This document shows positions 17,130-25,072 of a DNA stretch of 64,000 nt, piece after piece; position 1 is the first letter of the stretch; each line of letters opens with the position of its first letter. The stretch spans positions 62,001 through 126,000 of the forward strand of contig NZ_JAESVA010000009.1 in assembly GCF_020621385.1 (NCBI RefSeq). The letters are read 5' to 3'. The DNA is from Acidisoma cellulosilyticum. GTDB taxonomy: Bacteria; Pseudomonadota; Alphaproteobacteria; Acetobacterales; Acetobacteraceae. The position numbers and the translations under genes are program-made. The notes under the pieces are model-generated. The model did not search any database and was not told where the DNA came from. It saw only the letters and a program-made list of their open reading frames with translations.

Positions 17130-17873
17130 ATGGCTCAGGGCCCATTCGACGGAAAGACGATCCTCATCACGGGCGGTGGCGGCGCGATCGGTCGGGCGAC
17201 CGCAAAAAGATTCCTGGACGACGGCGCGAAGCTTGTGCTGGTCGACGTCAATGCCCAAGGACTGGAAGCGGCGGCGTCTGACCTCGCTTCACCCGATCGG
17301 GTGCAGACGCATCTGTCTTATCTCGACAGTGTCGCCGCAGCCGAGGTAGCGGTGGAGAAGGCGGGCGACGGATTTCATGCCTTGGTTCATCTGGCCGGCA
17401 TTTCGCTGCCGGACCCCGAAGATTATGAGGACCTTGATCTGTTCGACCGGACGATCGCCGCCAATACGAGAAATGCCTATGCGCTGGCACGCGTCATCGA
17501 AAGACGAGGATTGGGCGATGCCAGCGATACCTTTCGCATAGTCTTGGCCTCGTCCATGGCCTATCGGCGCGGGGGGCTGGATCGCGTTGCCTATTCCTCG
17601 GCGAAGGGAGCCATCGCGGGCATGGTGCGGGCGCTGTCACGTCGGCTGGCGCCGCGTGTGCATGTGAATGGAATAGCACCCGGCATTATCCTGACACCGA
17701 TGACCGAACCCATCATCAAGCGACGCGGCGATGATCTGGCACGGGAAATTCCGATTCAGCGCTACGGCCGGCCGACGGAAGTCGCGGGGGTCATCGCCTT
17801 TCTATGCGGTCCTGACGCAAGCTACGTGAATGGACAAATCATCAATATCGATGGTGGCACGATCAATTCTTAG
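17130..17873 (+). CDS. SDR-family NAD(P)-dependent oxidoreductase
   Basis: 247 residues starting at the ATG at 17130, preceded by GGGAGAGAGA. The Rossmann nucleotide motif is TGGGGAIG near residue 14 and the catalytic Ser-Tyr-Lys are in VLASSMAYRRGG and AYSSAKGA. The C-terminus has the typical GPDASYVNGQIINIDGG. Last gene of the plus-strand acid-sugar operon; likely oxidises a hydroxyl of the substrate (for example a tetronate to its 3-oxo form before phosphorylation), which is inference from context. Confidence 0.82.
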   Translation: MAQGPFDGKTILITGGGGAIGRATAKRFLDDGAKLVLVDVNAQGLEAAASDLASPDRVQTHLSYLDSVAAAEVAVEKAGDGFHALVHLAGISLPDPEDYEDLDLFDRTIAANTRNAYALARVIERRGLGDASDTFRIVLASSMAYRRGGLDRVAYSSAKGAIAGMVRALSRRLAPRVHVNGIAPGIILTPMTEPIIKRRGDDLAREIPIQRYGRPTEVAGVIAFLCGPDASYVNGQIINIDGGTINS

Positions 17874-17908
17874 ACTCGGCCAGATCTTGCGGAAAAGGAC
17901 AGATCACA

Positions 17909-18826
17909 TCAATCGGCTGCTTTGCCGGCAGATTTTTTGGGTCCTGTCCTGATGACTTGAAGGAGGGCCCGCAATTTAGGCTGGCTCTGCATCCTGGCCG
18001 AAAAATACAGGAATAGGCCAGGGCTCTCCGTGATCCAGTCGCGCAACACAGGCTCCAGCTTGCCCTCTCCGGCTTGCGCGGCCTCCCCTTCGGTCAGGTA
18101 AGCAAGGCCCAGACCGGCCCGGGCCAATGTCATCAAGGTGAGGCGGTCATTGGTCAGGATCTCATCGCGCGTCCTGATGGTAAAGCTGCGGTCATCGCGC
18201 GCGAATTCCCAATGGTAGAGCCTGCCCGCGGTCACGAAGCGATATCCGATCGTTTGATGGCCCATGAGATCTTCGGGTTTGGCGGGACGCCCCTGCTTGG
18301 CGAAATAGCCGGGACTGCCATAGACCGCCCATCGCACCGGCGGCGTCAGCCGGATTGCCAGCATATCTCTCTCCAGAACCTCGCTTTGGCGGATACCGGC
18401 ATCGTAATCCCCGGAAGCCAGATCGACGGTGCCTTCGTTGATCGACAGGTCAAGGCGGACATCCGGATAAAGGCGCCGATATTCGGGTAGGATGCGCTCC
18501 GCCAGAAACTGAGCGGCCGTGCGCGACATCGTCAGCCGAAGGACGCCTGTGACCTGGCTTTGGTAGCCGCCCAAGTCACTGAGCGCACCGGTCATGTCCA
18601 AGACCGCAGGCCTGAGCCGCGCGAGCAGGGCGGAGCCTGCCTCGGTCAAGGCGACGCTGCGCGTGGTGCGCTGGAACAGGACCACGCGATGACGCTGTTC
18701 GAGTTGCCGCACGACCTTTGAGACGGCGGTCGGCGTGACGCCAAGGGCTGCTGCCGCGCGGGTGAAGCTGCGGTGCTCGGCGACGGCCAGGAAGGGCAAG
18801 ACCCCGCTCAGAATATCACGATCCAT
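17909..18826 (-). CDS. LysR-family transcriptional regulator
   Basis: 305 residues from the ATG at 18826. The N-terminal winged HTH reads FLAVAEHRSFTRAAAALGVT, then AVSKVVRQLEQ. The effector domain follows from about residue 90. It is divergent from the SDR gene at 18993, the classic LysR layout, and a 15-bp perfect palindrome sits 10 bases upstream of its start. It converges with the acid-sugar operon and is probably not part of it. Confidence 0.87.
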   Translation of the reverse strand: MDRDILSGVLPFLAVAEHRSFTRAAAALGVTPTAVSKVVRQLEQRHRVVLFQRTTRSVALTEAGSALLARLRPAVLDMTGALSDLGGYQSQVTGVLRLTMSRTAAQFLAERILPEYRRLYPDVRLDLSINEGTVDLASGDYDAGIRQSEVLERDMLAIRLTPPVRWAVYGSPGYFAKQGRPAKPEDLMGHQTIGYRFVTAGRLYHWEFARDDRSFTIRTRDEILTNDRLTLMTLARAGLGLAYLTEGEAAQAGEGKLEPVLRDWITESPGLFLYFSARMQSQPKLRALLQVIRTGPKKSAGKAAD

Positions 18827-18836
18827 GGCGCCATTA

Positions 18837-18851
18837 TGAACCACTGGTTCA
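18837..18851. promoter_or_regulatory. Palindrome TGAACCACTGGTTCA, candidate LysR-regulator operator
   Basis: A perfect 7-1-7 inverted repeat starting 10 bases upstream of the LysR start codon, in the LysR/SDR divergent gap. LysR regulators commonly bind partial dyads with T and A at the ends in such gaps, so this is the best candidate for the binding site. Confidence 0.5.
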
Positions 18852-18992
18852 CAGGGCATAGATCAAAATCATCTTTTTCTCCGGAATGGCGGCGCTTATG
18901 CCCAATGCATCGGTCCGAGGAGAGGGCTGCATGCCGCTATCTCCACCGGCACGACAGATCGACATCCGATAGCAAATCTCAATCCTAAGGAA

Positions 18993-19745
18993 ATGACCAT
19001 GACCAGATCAATCGGGGACAAAGTCGTTGCCATCACGGGCGCCAGCAGCGGTATTGGCGAAGCGACCGCGCGCCGTCTCGCGCAATCCGGTGCCAAAGTT
19101 GTCCTGGGTGCGCGCCGCACGGACCGGCTTGACCGCATTGTCAGCGAGATCAAGGCTGCCGGCGGAGATGCGGTCGCTTGCACCCTCGACGTCACGCAGC
19201 GGTCTTCCGTCTATGCTTTTGTCGAGGCCGCCGTCGCGACCTTCGGACGCCTCGACGTCTTCATCAACAATGCGGGCGTGATGCTGGTCTCTCCGCTCGG
19301 CGAGTTCAAAGTCGATGAGTGGGACCAGATGTTCGACGTCAATGTCAAAGGCGTGCTGAACGGTATCGCGGCCGCGCTGCCAGTCATGCAGCGGCAGGAA
19401 GACGGGCATATCATCAACCTGTCGTCGGTCGCGGGCCATAAGGTCGCGCCGGGTTTCACGGTCTATTGCGGAACGAAGTTCGCGGTCGGCGCCATTTCGG
19501 AAGGCTTGCGCCAAGAGGCCGGTCCCGGCATCCGCTGCACGGTCATCTCCCCCGGCGCCGTGCAGACCGAGCTTTCGTCCCATATCGCGGCAGGTGCCGC
19601 AAAAGATGCGGTTGATGCCATGTATGCCACGGCCGCGCTGAGCCCCGATGCGATCGCCCAGGCGGTTGTCTATGCCGTCTCGCAATCGGCCGATGTCGAC
19701 GTCAATGAGATCCTGATCCGGCCGACCGCGCAGAATTTCTTCTGA
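18993..19745 (+). CDS. SDR-family NAD(P)-dependent oxidoreductase
   Basis: 250 residues. The nucleotide motif TGASSGIG is near residues 15-22, NNAG near 90, and the catalytic Ser...Tyr-x3-Lys lies in NLSSVAGHK and VYCGTKFA. AAGGAAATGACC precedes the ATG. It is closest in style to the YdfG/serine-dehydrogenase-like SDRs. Divergent from the LysR gene, its probable regulator. The secreted NTF2-like gene follows at 19811. Confidence 0.85.
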   Translation: MTMTRSIGDKVVAITGASSGIGEATARRLAQSGAKVVLGARRTDRLDRIVSEIKAAGGDAVACTLDVTQRSSVYAFVEAAVATFGRLDVFINNAGVMLVSPLGEFKVDEWDQMFDVNVKGVLNGIAAALPVMQRQEDGHIINLSSVAGHKVAPGFTVYCGTKFAVGAISEGLRQEAGPGIRCTVISPGAVQTELSSHIAAGAAKDAVDAMYATAALSPDAIAQAVVYAVSQSADVDVNEILIRPTAQNFF

Positions 19746-19810
19746 CCCTCCGATACGCGCCAGCCGCCAAGGCGGAACGGGCGCGTATCTGTCACTGAGT
19801 GAGGCCCAGC

Positions 19811-20329
19811 ATGACGACGAAACAGCGCTACCCGCGACGGCTGGCAATGATGGCCGCCCCGCTCGGGAGTTTGTCAGCCGGGGCGGCTTTGGCCGCTGGC
19901 CCGGACAATGTCACCGCCCTGAACAAGGACAAGGTCGCGGAGGCGCTCGGCGCCTGGATGAACGGGACAGGCAATATCACGGACTTATTCGCGGACAGCA
20001 TCCGCTGGACCATTGTCGGCGGCAGTCTGATCGCCGGCACGACCACCGGCAAGCGCGTATTGATCGACAAGATATTGCAGCCCTTCGCCGCGCGGTTTGC
20101 AGAATCAAGCGACAAGTTCCGACCTGTCGCGATCAGAGGCATCTACGCTGACGGTGACGTCGTCGTGGCGATGTTCGACGGCCAGGGGACCGCGAACGAC
20201 GGAAAGCCCTATGCCAATACCTATGCCTGGTTCCTCACCTTCCGTGACGGCCGGGTGGCGGAGGCAACGGCCTTCTTCGATAGCTTCGCTTTTGACGCGT
20301 TCTGGCGTAGAGTGGCCCCCAAGCCCTGA
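19811..20329 (+). CDS. NTF2-like (SnoaL/ketosteroid-isomerase fold) exported protein
   Basis: 172 residues from the ATG at 19811. The N-terminus (RYPRRLAMMAAPLGS, then an Ala-rich stretch ending ALAAGP) looks like an export signal with two arginines. The mature part has the small alpha-plus-beta pattern of NTF2-like proteins: an N-terminal helix, DLFADSIRWTIVGGSLIAG, DGDVVVAMFDGQG and the final YAWFLTFRDGRVAEATAFFDS. Function unknown; the 65-base gap places it in one unit with the upstream SDR. Confidence 0.7.
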   Translation: MTTKQRYPRRLAMMAAPLGSLSAGAALAAGPDNVTALNKDKVAEALGAWMNGTGNITDLFADSIRWTIVGGSLIAGTTTGKRVLIDKILQPFAARFAESSDKFRPVAIRGIYADGDVVVAMFDGQGTANDGKPYANTYAWFLTFRDGRVAEATAFFDSFAFDAFWRRVAPKP

Positions 20330-20382
20330 CCAAAAGCGGGCTTCTCTCCCTGAGTTCAAGATGAAGAAGCGAAAGGTCGATC

Positions 20383-20814
20383 ATGGAACAAGCTGAGGAT
20401 TTGGAGATTATTGTCTATGCGGCGCCATCCTCACCATCCTTCCAGACAATCGTGCTATCGGCTTTCGATTTTGAGCAGACCCTTGACCGCTTGAAGCAAG
20501 CCATCGCGGCGCATGACCTTTGGCTAATTCAGGAAATCAATCCGCAAATGCTGCTCGCGCGCGGGGGATATGCGATTGCCCCGGCCCGGCAGTTGTTCTT
20601 TTTCCATGCGCGCTACGTGGCCAGGATGCTGACGGTCGATCCCGCGGCCTTGCCTGAGATTCCGCTTAAATTTGTCGTCATGCAGATGCCTGACGGTTCT
20701 GTGTCAGTGCGCTACTGCACGGTCGATTCCTTGCTCGGTCGCTATCCGGGGCTCGCCGATTTGGCCAGCGAGTTGGACGCGATCGTGGGAACGCTGATCG
20801 ACGCCATTCGCTGA
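20383..20814 (+). CDS. DUF302 family protein
   Basis: 143 residues without signal peptide. The segment FEQTLDRLKQAIAAHDLWLIQEINPQ is the hallmark first half of DUF302, followed by the QLFFFHARYVARMLTVDP core strand. Biochemical role not established for the family. It continues the plus-strand run SDR - NTF2-like - DUF302, 53 bases after the preceding gene. Confidence 0.7.
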   Translation: MEQAEDLEIIVYAAPSSPSFQTIVLSAFDFEQTLDRLKQAIAAHDLWLIQEINPQMLLARGGYAIAPARQLFFFHARYVARMLTVDPAALPEIPLKFVVMQMPDGSVSVRYCTVDSLLGRYPGLADLASELDAIVGTLIDAIR

Positions 20815-20829
20815 CTTTTGTCGGTGCCG

Positions 20830-21513
20830 CTAGCCGGCCGGTCTTTCGAACACCGTCAGCGTCGGCCGCCAGCGCGTCACAAAGCCCAGCTTTTCGTACA
20901 GGGCGATAGCGCCCAGATTATCCGCGAAAGCGTGCAGGAACGGGGTTTCGCCGCGCGCGACGATAGCCAGCGCCACATCCCGCATCAGACCGGCCGCATA
21001 GCCTTGGCCGCGATGGTCGGGATGGGTGCAGACCCCACTGATTTCGGTGAAGGACCCTGGCTTCATCCGCTCACCGGCCATCGCGACCAACCGACCGTCG
21101 CGACGCACCCCCAGAAAACGGCCCAGTTCACGCGTTCGCTGAGCGAAGGGGCCCGGCTTGGTCAGTCGCGCCAGGTCCAGCATCTCGGCCGCATCCGCGG
21201 GCGTGAGCACATCATAGTCAAAACCGGCGGGCTCGCCCGCGAACCTGTCGGCGACCATCTGCACCGTCAGCGCTGTGCGGCGGAGCATGAGGCCGGGCGG
21301 CGGAGGAATCGTCTCCGCCTGCTGGAGAATGATCTGCCCGCCCGCCGGCACCAGATCAGCCAGGTGCGACAGGCTTTCGGCTGTGCCGTCGACCGTTGCG
21401 GCGAAGGGCCCGAAGGCTGCGCCGAAGCGAAGAATATCGCCCGCTTTCTCCGCGAAGGCCGCTTGCCGGCCTGTCAACGCGTTCCAGACCGGGCGATCGA
21501 GCGGATGCTCCAA
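20830..21513 (-). CDS. GNAT-family N-acetyltransferase
   Basis: 227 residues. The acetyl-CoA binding motif A is seen as VCTHPDHRGQGYAAGLM (FR47-like type) and motif B as AFADNLGAIALYEKLGFV. The N-terminal ~100 residues are a divergent domain often paired with FR47-type acetyltransferases. Convergent with the DUF302 gene, 15 bases apart. Substrate unknown. Confidence 0.82.
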   Translation of the reverse strand: MEHPLDRPVWNALTGRQAAFAEKAGDILRFGAAFGPFAATVDGTAESLSHLADLVPAGGQIILQQAETIPPPPGLMLRRTALTVQMVADRFAGEPAGFDYDVLTPADAAEMLDLARLTKPGPFAQRTRELGRFLGVRRDGRLVAMAGERMKPGSFTEISGVCTHPDHRGQGYAAGLMRDVALAIVARGETPFLHAFADNLGAIALYEKLGFVTRWRPTLTVFERPAG

Positions 21514-21549
21514 GATACCGAACCTCCTGATAGTCTAGACCAAATCTGA

Positions 21550-21571
21550 CGGCGCCGTAGGAGCGGCGCCG
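21550..21571 (-). terminator. GC-rich hairpin downstream of the YCII-like gene
   Basis: CGGCGCCG occurs twice (21550-21557 and 21564-21571) around a 6-base spacer; since each copy is self-complementary they form an 8-bp stem. It lies just after the stop of the minus-strand YCII-like gene. Only a short T-rich tail follows. Confidence 0.45.
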
Positions 21572-21577
21572 CAGCCC

Positions 21578-21871
21578 TTACTTGCCGGCGATCAGCATGC
21601 CGAGCGGGGCGAGCGGCCCAACCGGTATGAAGGTATAGGTCGCATAGCCGGCGATCACGAGCGGCATCTGGTCGGTCGTCGCTTTCGCCTGTTCGACGGT
21701 CTCGGCATTCATCAGGAAGATCGGGCCGGGCTGATCCTGGCGGAACCAGAATTGGTCGACCTTGCCGTCGAGATAAAGTTTGAGCGTATGCGGAACTTCC
21801 TTGGGCATAACCTCCGCCCGCTGTTCCGGGGTCAGCGGCTGCGTCAGCGACCCGATGGCCATGACTTTCAT
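21578..21871 (-). CDS. Small YCII/muconolactone-isomerase-like protein
   Basis: 97 residues. The pattern (MKVMAIGSLTQPLTPEQRAEVMPKEV, then LYLDGKVDQFWFRQDQPGPIFLMNAETVEQAKATTDQMP) is that of dimeric ferredoxin-like-fold proteins related to YCII and muconolactone isomerase. Catalytic role unknown. Divergent from the GlxA-type regulator at 21993, with a 20-bp palindrome in between, so probably controlled by it. Confidence 0.65.
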   Translation of the reverse strand: MKVMAIGSLTQPLTPEQRAEVMPKEVPHTLKLYLDGKVDQFWFRQDQPGPIFLMNAETVEQAKATTDQMPLVIAGYATYTFIPVGPLAPLGMLIAGK

Positions 21872-21955
21872 GCGTAATCTCCTTGATCTGTCTTGCGGCG
21901 CCGCTTGCTGCGGCGTCCGGTGCGGTCAGATCTAGTCACTCGCCGCAAGAGGCGG

Positions 21956-21975
21956 TATTGTCGTAAACGACAATA
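21956..21975. promoter_or_regulatory. Perfect 20-bp palindrome, candidate operator of the GlxA-type regulator
   Basis: TATTGTCGTAAACGACAATA: 9-bp arms around AA, lying 17 bases before the regulator's start codon in the divergent gap with the YCII-like gene. It could act as an operator for one or both genes. An RNA hairpin in the regulator's leader is the alternative. Confidence 0.5.
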
Positions 21976-21992
21976 ATAAAGGCATTCGCGCC

Positions 21993-22958
21993 ATGCGCAT
22001 TTTCGTGCTGGCCCTGGAGGGTCTGTTCGATACCGGGCTTGCTGTGACGCTGGACGCGCTGGGCACCGCCAATGGCCTCGCGGCGCGGTTCGCGGGCGGC
22101 AAGCCCCGGTTTGACGTGAGCGTTCTCGGCATGCGGCGAACCGTCCGGACGTCCCAGGGGCTGACGGTGCCGGTGACGGTGGTACCCCCCGGCGTGAAGC
22201 CGGACTGGGTGATCGTCCCGGCTCTGCGCGCCGTGACGCCGGATACCCTGATCCCGGCGCTCGCCCGCAAGGACGTGCAGGAGGCGAAGGCGCGGCTGCT
22301 GCGATGGCATGCCGAAGGCGCCAGCGTGGCGGCATCCTGCATCGGCACCTTTCTGCTGGCCGAAGCCGGGCTGCTCGACGGGCAGGAGGCGACCACGACC
22401 TGGTCGATGGCTCCGCTGTTCCGGCAGCGTTACCCGCGGATTCTGCTCGACGAATCCCGGATGCTGGTGCCCTCGGCCGTAGGCGTCACGGCCGGCGCGG
22501 CGATGGGCCATCTCGACCTCGCGCTTTGGCTGATCCGCCAAGCCAGCCCCGAAGTGGCGTCGCTCGTCTCACGCTATCTGCTCGCGGACCTGCGCTCGGC
22601 GCAGGCGCCCTACATCATTCCCAACCATCTGGCGCAATCCGATCCGCTTATCCGGCGCTTCGAGCAATGGGCGCGGGCGCGTCTGCGGGAAGGTTTCTCG
22701 CTCGACGAAGCGGCCGAGGCTTTGGGGGCCAGTCCGCGCACGCTGCAACGGCGCTGCACCGCCGTGCTCGGCAAGTCGCCCTTGGCCTATTTTCAGCACC
22801 TGCGCGTGGAACATGCGCAATCCCTGCTGCACGGCAGCGGGCTGGACGTCGAGGCCATCGCCGCTGAAGTCGGCTACGCCGATGGCGCCACCTTGCGAAC
22901 ATTGCTGCGCCAGCGGCTGGGTCGCGGCGTGCGCGACCTCCGTGCCGAACTGCGCTGA
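21993..22958 (+). CDS. GlxA-family transcriptional regulator (DJ-1/PfpI domain plus AraC HTH)
   Basis: 321 residues. The N-terminal ~190 residues form a DJ-1/PfpI-like domain with the nucleophile-elbow cysteine Cys116 in AASCIGTF. The C-terminal part holds two AraC-type HTHs, including FSLDEAAEALGASPRTLQRR and VEAIAAEVGYADGATLRTLL. Such regulators sense small metabolites. Divergent from the YCII-like gene. Confidence 0.87.
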   Translation: MRIFVLALEGLFDTGLAVTLDALGTANGLAARFAGGKPRFDVSVLGMRRTVRTSQGLTVPVTVVPPGVKPDWVIVPALRAVTPDTLIPALARKDVQEAKARLLRWHAEGASVAASCIGTFLLAEAGLLDGQEATTTWSMAPLFRQRYPRILLDESRMLVPSAVGVTAGAAMGHLDLALWLIRQASPEVASLVSRYLLADLRSAQAPYIIPNHLAQSDPLIRRFEQWARARLREGFSLDEAAEALGASPRTLQRRCTAVLGKSPLAYFQHLRVEHAQSLLHGSGLDVEAIAAEVGYADGATLRTLLRQRLGRGVRDLRAELR

Positions 22959-22960
22959 CG

Positions 22961-22980
22961 CAGCCTTGTCCCAAAGGCTG
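22961..22980. terminator. Hairpin between convergent GlxA-type and tautomerase genes
   Basis: CAGCCTT (22961-22967) pairs with AAGGCTG (22974-22980) around a 6-base loop, in the 31-base gap between two converging genes. No T-tract is evident. Confidence 0.45.
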
Positions 22981-22989
22981 TCCGGCCGG

Positions 22990-23370
22990 TCAGACCGCGT
23001 ATTGCGCAATACCATTGCCGAAGGACCAGTTCTCCCGCTTCACTTCGACGAGGCTGATGAAGACATCCTCCCGCCGCAGCCCGACCGTTTCATGCAGACC
23101 CTCGGCAATCGCCTTGAACAGCGCCTGTTTCTGCGCCGTGGTGCGGCCTTCGTTCCAGGTGATCTGGATGATCACCAGATCATCGCTGCGCTGGATGCCG
23201 AGATAATCCGCATCGAATAGAAAATCGCCGGCGTCGTGCTCGCTGACGATCTGAAAGCGGTCCTTCTCGGGCACGCCGACGCTGAGCAGCGCGTCATAGA
23301 CCACGCGGCCGATATTTTGCCGGTAAGCGCTGTCCTTGCCACGACGCAGATCGATCCGAACGAGCGGCAT
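22990..23370 (-). CDS. Tautomerase-family protein
   Basis: 126 residues beginning Met-Pro, giving the N-terminal proline that is the catalytic base in 4-oxalocrotonate tautomerase/MSAD-type enzymes. FQIVSEHDAGDFLFD and the central QITWNEGRTTAQKQALFKAI helix support the fold. Divergent from the MarR gene; both probably respond to the palindromes in the shared 113-base gap. Substrate unknown. Confidence 0.78.
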   Translation of the reverse strand: MPLVRIDLRRGKDSAYRQNIGRVVYDALLSVGVPEKDRFQIVSEHDAGDFLFDADYLGIQRSDDLVIIQITWNEGRTTAQKQALFKAIAEGLHETVGLRREDVFISLVEVKRENWSFGNGIAQYAV

Positions 23371-23405
23371 TCTTCCATCCCCTTACGAACAAGCTTTGGC
23401 TCGAA

Positions 23406-23454
23406 ATTATCAGCATATGCGGATAATTGACCTATATCTGCATATGCTGATAAT
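23406..23454. promoter_or_regulatory. Two-site inverted repeat, candidate MarR operator
   Basis: Arms of 20 bases at 23406-23425 and 23435-23454 are inverted copies with a single mismatch. Each contains the self-complementary core GCATATGC, the two cores being 27 bases apart. It fills the middle of the tautomerase/MarR divergent gap, the usual position of MarR-family operators. Confidence 0.6.
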
Positions 23455-23483
23455 CAGAGTCAAGACGGTGGTGGGAGAGGCGC

Positions 23484-23963
23484 ATGCGTGCAAACAGGGA
23501 TGATGCCGGGGGGCAGGATCAGCGCCACCGTTGCAGTTGCACCAGCTTGCGCAAGGCCTCCCGCCGGATCTCTCAACTCTATGATGTGGCGCTGGCACCC
23601 TGCGGGCTGAAGACGACGCAGCGGGCGATATTGGGCGAGTTGCGGCGGTCGGAACCCGCGACGCTCGGCCAATTGGCGGCCGCGCTGGTGATGGATGCCG
23701 GGGCGCTGGCCCATACGCTGAAACCGCTGGAGCGGGACGGTTATCTGGCGATCGGCATCGACCCGAATGACCGGCGCGCGCGGCTGATCCGTCTGACGCC
23801 CATCGGTCAGGCCAAGCTGATCGAATCGGATGCGCTATGGGAACAGGCCCAGCACCGCTTCGATTCTCTTTTCGGCGCTGCACAATCGGAAAGCCTGCGC
23901 GCTGCGCTGACGATTTTGATTTCCGGTGAATTCGCGGCAGGTTTCGAGGTCAGCCTGTCATGA
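23484..23963 (+). CDS. MarR-family transcriptional regulator
   Basis: 159 residues. The winged helix is visible: TLGQLAAALVMDAGALAHTLKPLERDGYLAIG, followed by the wing DPNDRRARLIRLTPIG with the conserved Asp-Arg. The N-terminus is basic and Cys-containing (RCSCTSL-like stretch), which might make it redox-responsive, though this is not certain. Likely represses itself and the divergent tautomerase. Confidence 0.87.
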   Translation: MRANRDDAGGQDQRHRCSCTSLRKASRRISQLYDVALAPCGLKTTQRAILGELRRSEPATLGQLAAALVMDAGALAHTLKPLERDGYLAIGIDPNDRRARLIRLTPIGQAKLIESDALWEQAQHRFDSLFGAAQSESLRAALTILISGEFAAGFEVSLS

Positions 23964-24081
23964 TCCCTTAACCGAGATGGGGACTATGTGGCGACCGCGG
24001 GCATAGGGGCGCTGCCCGACGCTGGCGGGGCTCGCTTTTGCGGCGTTGCATCCTACATGAGGGGGAGTGGGGGATGATGCC

Positions 24082-24996
24082 ATGACGATTGCGAGCGATA
24101 TCTGGTCCGATGCGCCGACGGCCGGTTCTGATCCTGATCCGGCTGAGGGGCTGGGCAATGCCTGCGCGGGTCTGGCCCCCGAGGATCTGGCGATGATGCG
24201 CGACGCTGCCCGCATTCTGGTGGCGGAGAAGGGCCTCGCCTTCCGCCTGGGCAGTTTCGTCGGCGACCAGACCGAAGGGCTGATGAACGCCGCCGGCCGC
24301 TTTCTGCTCAATAACAGTGCTTTCAGCGCCCGCAAGATCGTCGAACTCAGCCTCGACCGGCTTTATGACGCGGCGACGCGCGGCATGGATACGGTCGCCC
24401 TTGCCGAGGAAATGGCGGCGACCTCCGCCGGGCGGCGGCATAAGCTGATCAGCACGGTCAGCGGGGCGGCGACCGGCTTCATGGGCGCGCCCGGCATGAT
24501 CGTCGATATTCCGCTCACCACCGGCCTCATGCTCCGCTCCATCGCCGGCATCGCGCGGAGCTATGGCGAGGACCCGACGACGGCCGAAGGCCGCCGCGCC
24601 TGCCTGGAGGTTTTCGCGCTCAGCGAGCATCGGGACGGGTCAGACGGGCAGGCGGGCTATTGGGCGGCGCGCGCGGCGCTCAGCCGGCTTGCCATTGACG
24701 GCTTTCTGCGGCGGATCGCGACGCTGCTCGGCATCGCCTTCACGCAGAAATTCCTGACCCGCATCGTGCCGGTGGTGGGGGCCGCGACGGGCGGCGCGCT
24801 GAACTACGCTTTCATGGATTATTACCAGCAGATGGCGCGGGTGCATTTCGCGATCCGGCAGTTGGAGCGGCGCTATGACCCGGCCCAGGTTCGCGCCTGC
24901 ATGGACAGGCTTGTGGAGCAGGAGCGGGCGCGCAGCCGCCGCCGGCCGCGTCCGCCGGTTCTGACCCTGCCGCCGACACCGGCCGAGGTTGCCTGA
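24082..24996 (+). CDS. EcsC-family protein
   Basis: 304 residues from the ATG at 24082 (an in-frame GTG exists at 24067). The conserved EcsC core is recognisable: an alpha-helical region with GAATGFMGAPGMIVDIPLTTGLMLRSIAGIA and a C-terminal PVVGAATGGALNYAFMDYYQQMARVHFAIRQLE. The hydrophobic glycine-rich segments suggest membrane association. Molecular function of the family is not established. Confidence 0.8.
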   Translation: MTIASDIWSDAPTAGSDPDPAEGLGNACAGLAPEDLAMMRDAARILVAEKGLAFRLGSFVGDQTEGLMNAAGRFLLNNSAFSARKIVELSLDRLYDAATRGMDTVALAEEMAATSAGRRHKLISTVSGAATGFMGAPGMIVDIPLTTGLMLRSIAGIARSYGEDPTTAEGRRACLEVFALSEHRDGSDGQAGYWAARAALSRLAIDGFLRRIATLLGIAFTQKFLTRIVPVVGAATGGALNYAFMDYYQQMARVHFAIRQLERRYDPAQVRACMDRLVEQERARSRRRPRPPVLTLPPTPAEVA

Positions 24997-25072
24997 CCTC
25001 TCTAGCCATCATCCTGCGCTGGCCGCCCGATTGCATGGTTCGGCGCAGTTTCGGCAAAGGGAGGATAGGGCG

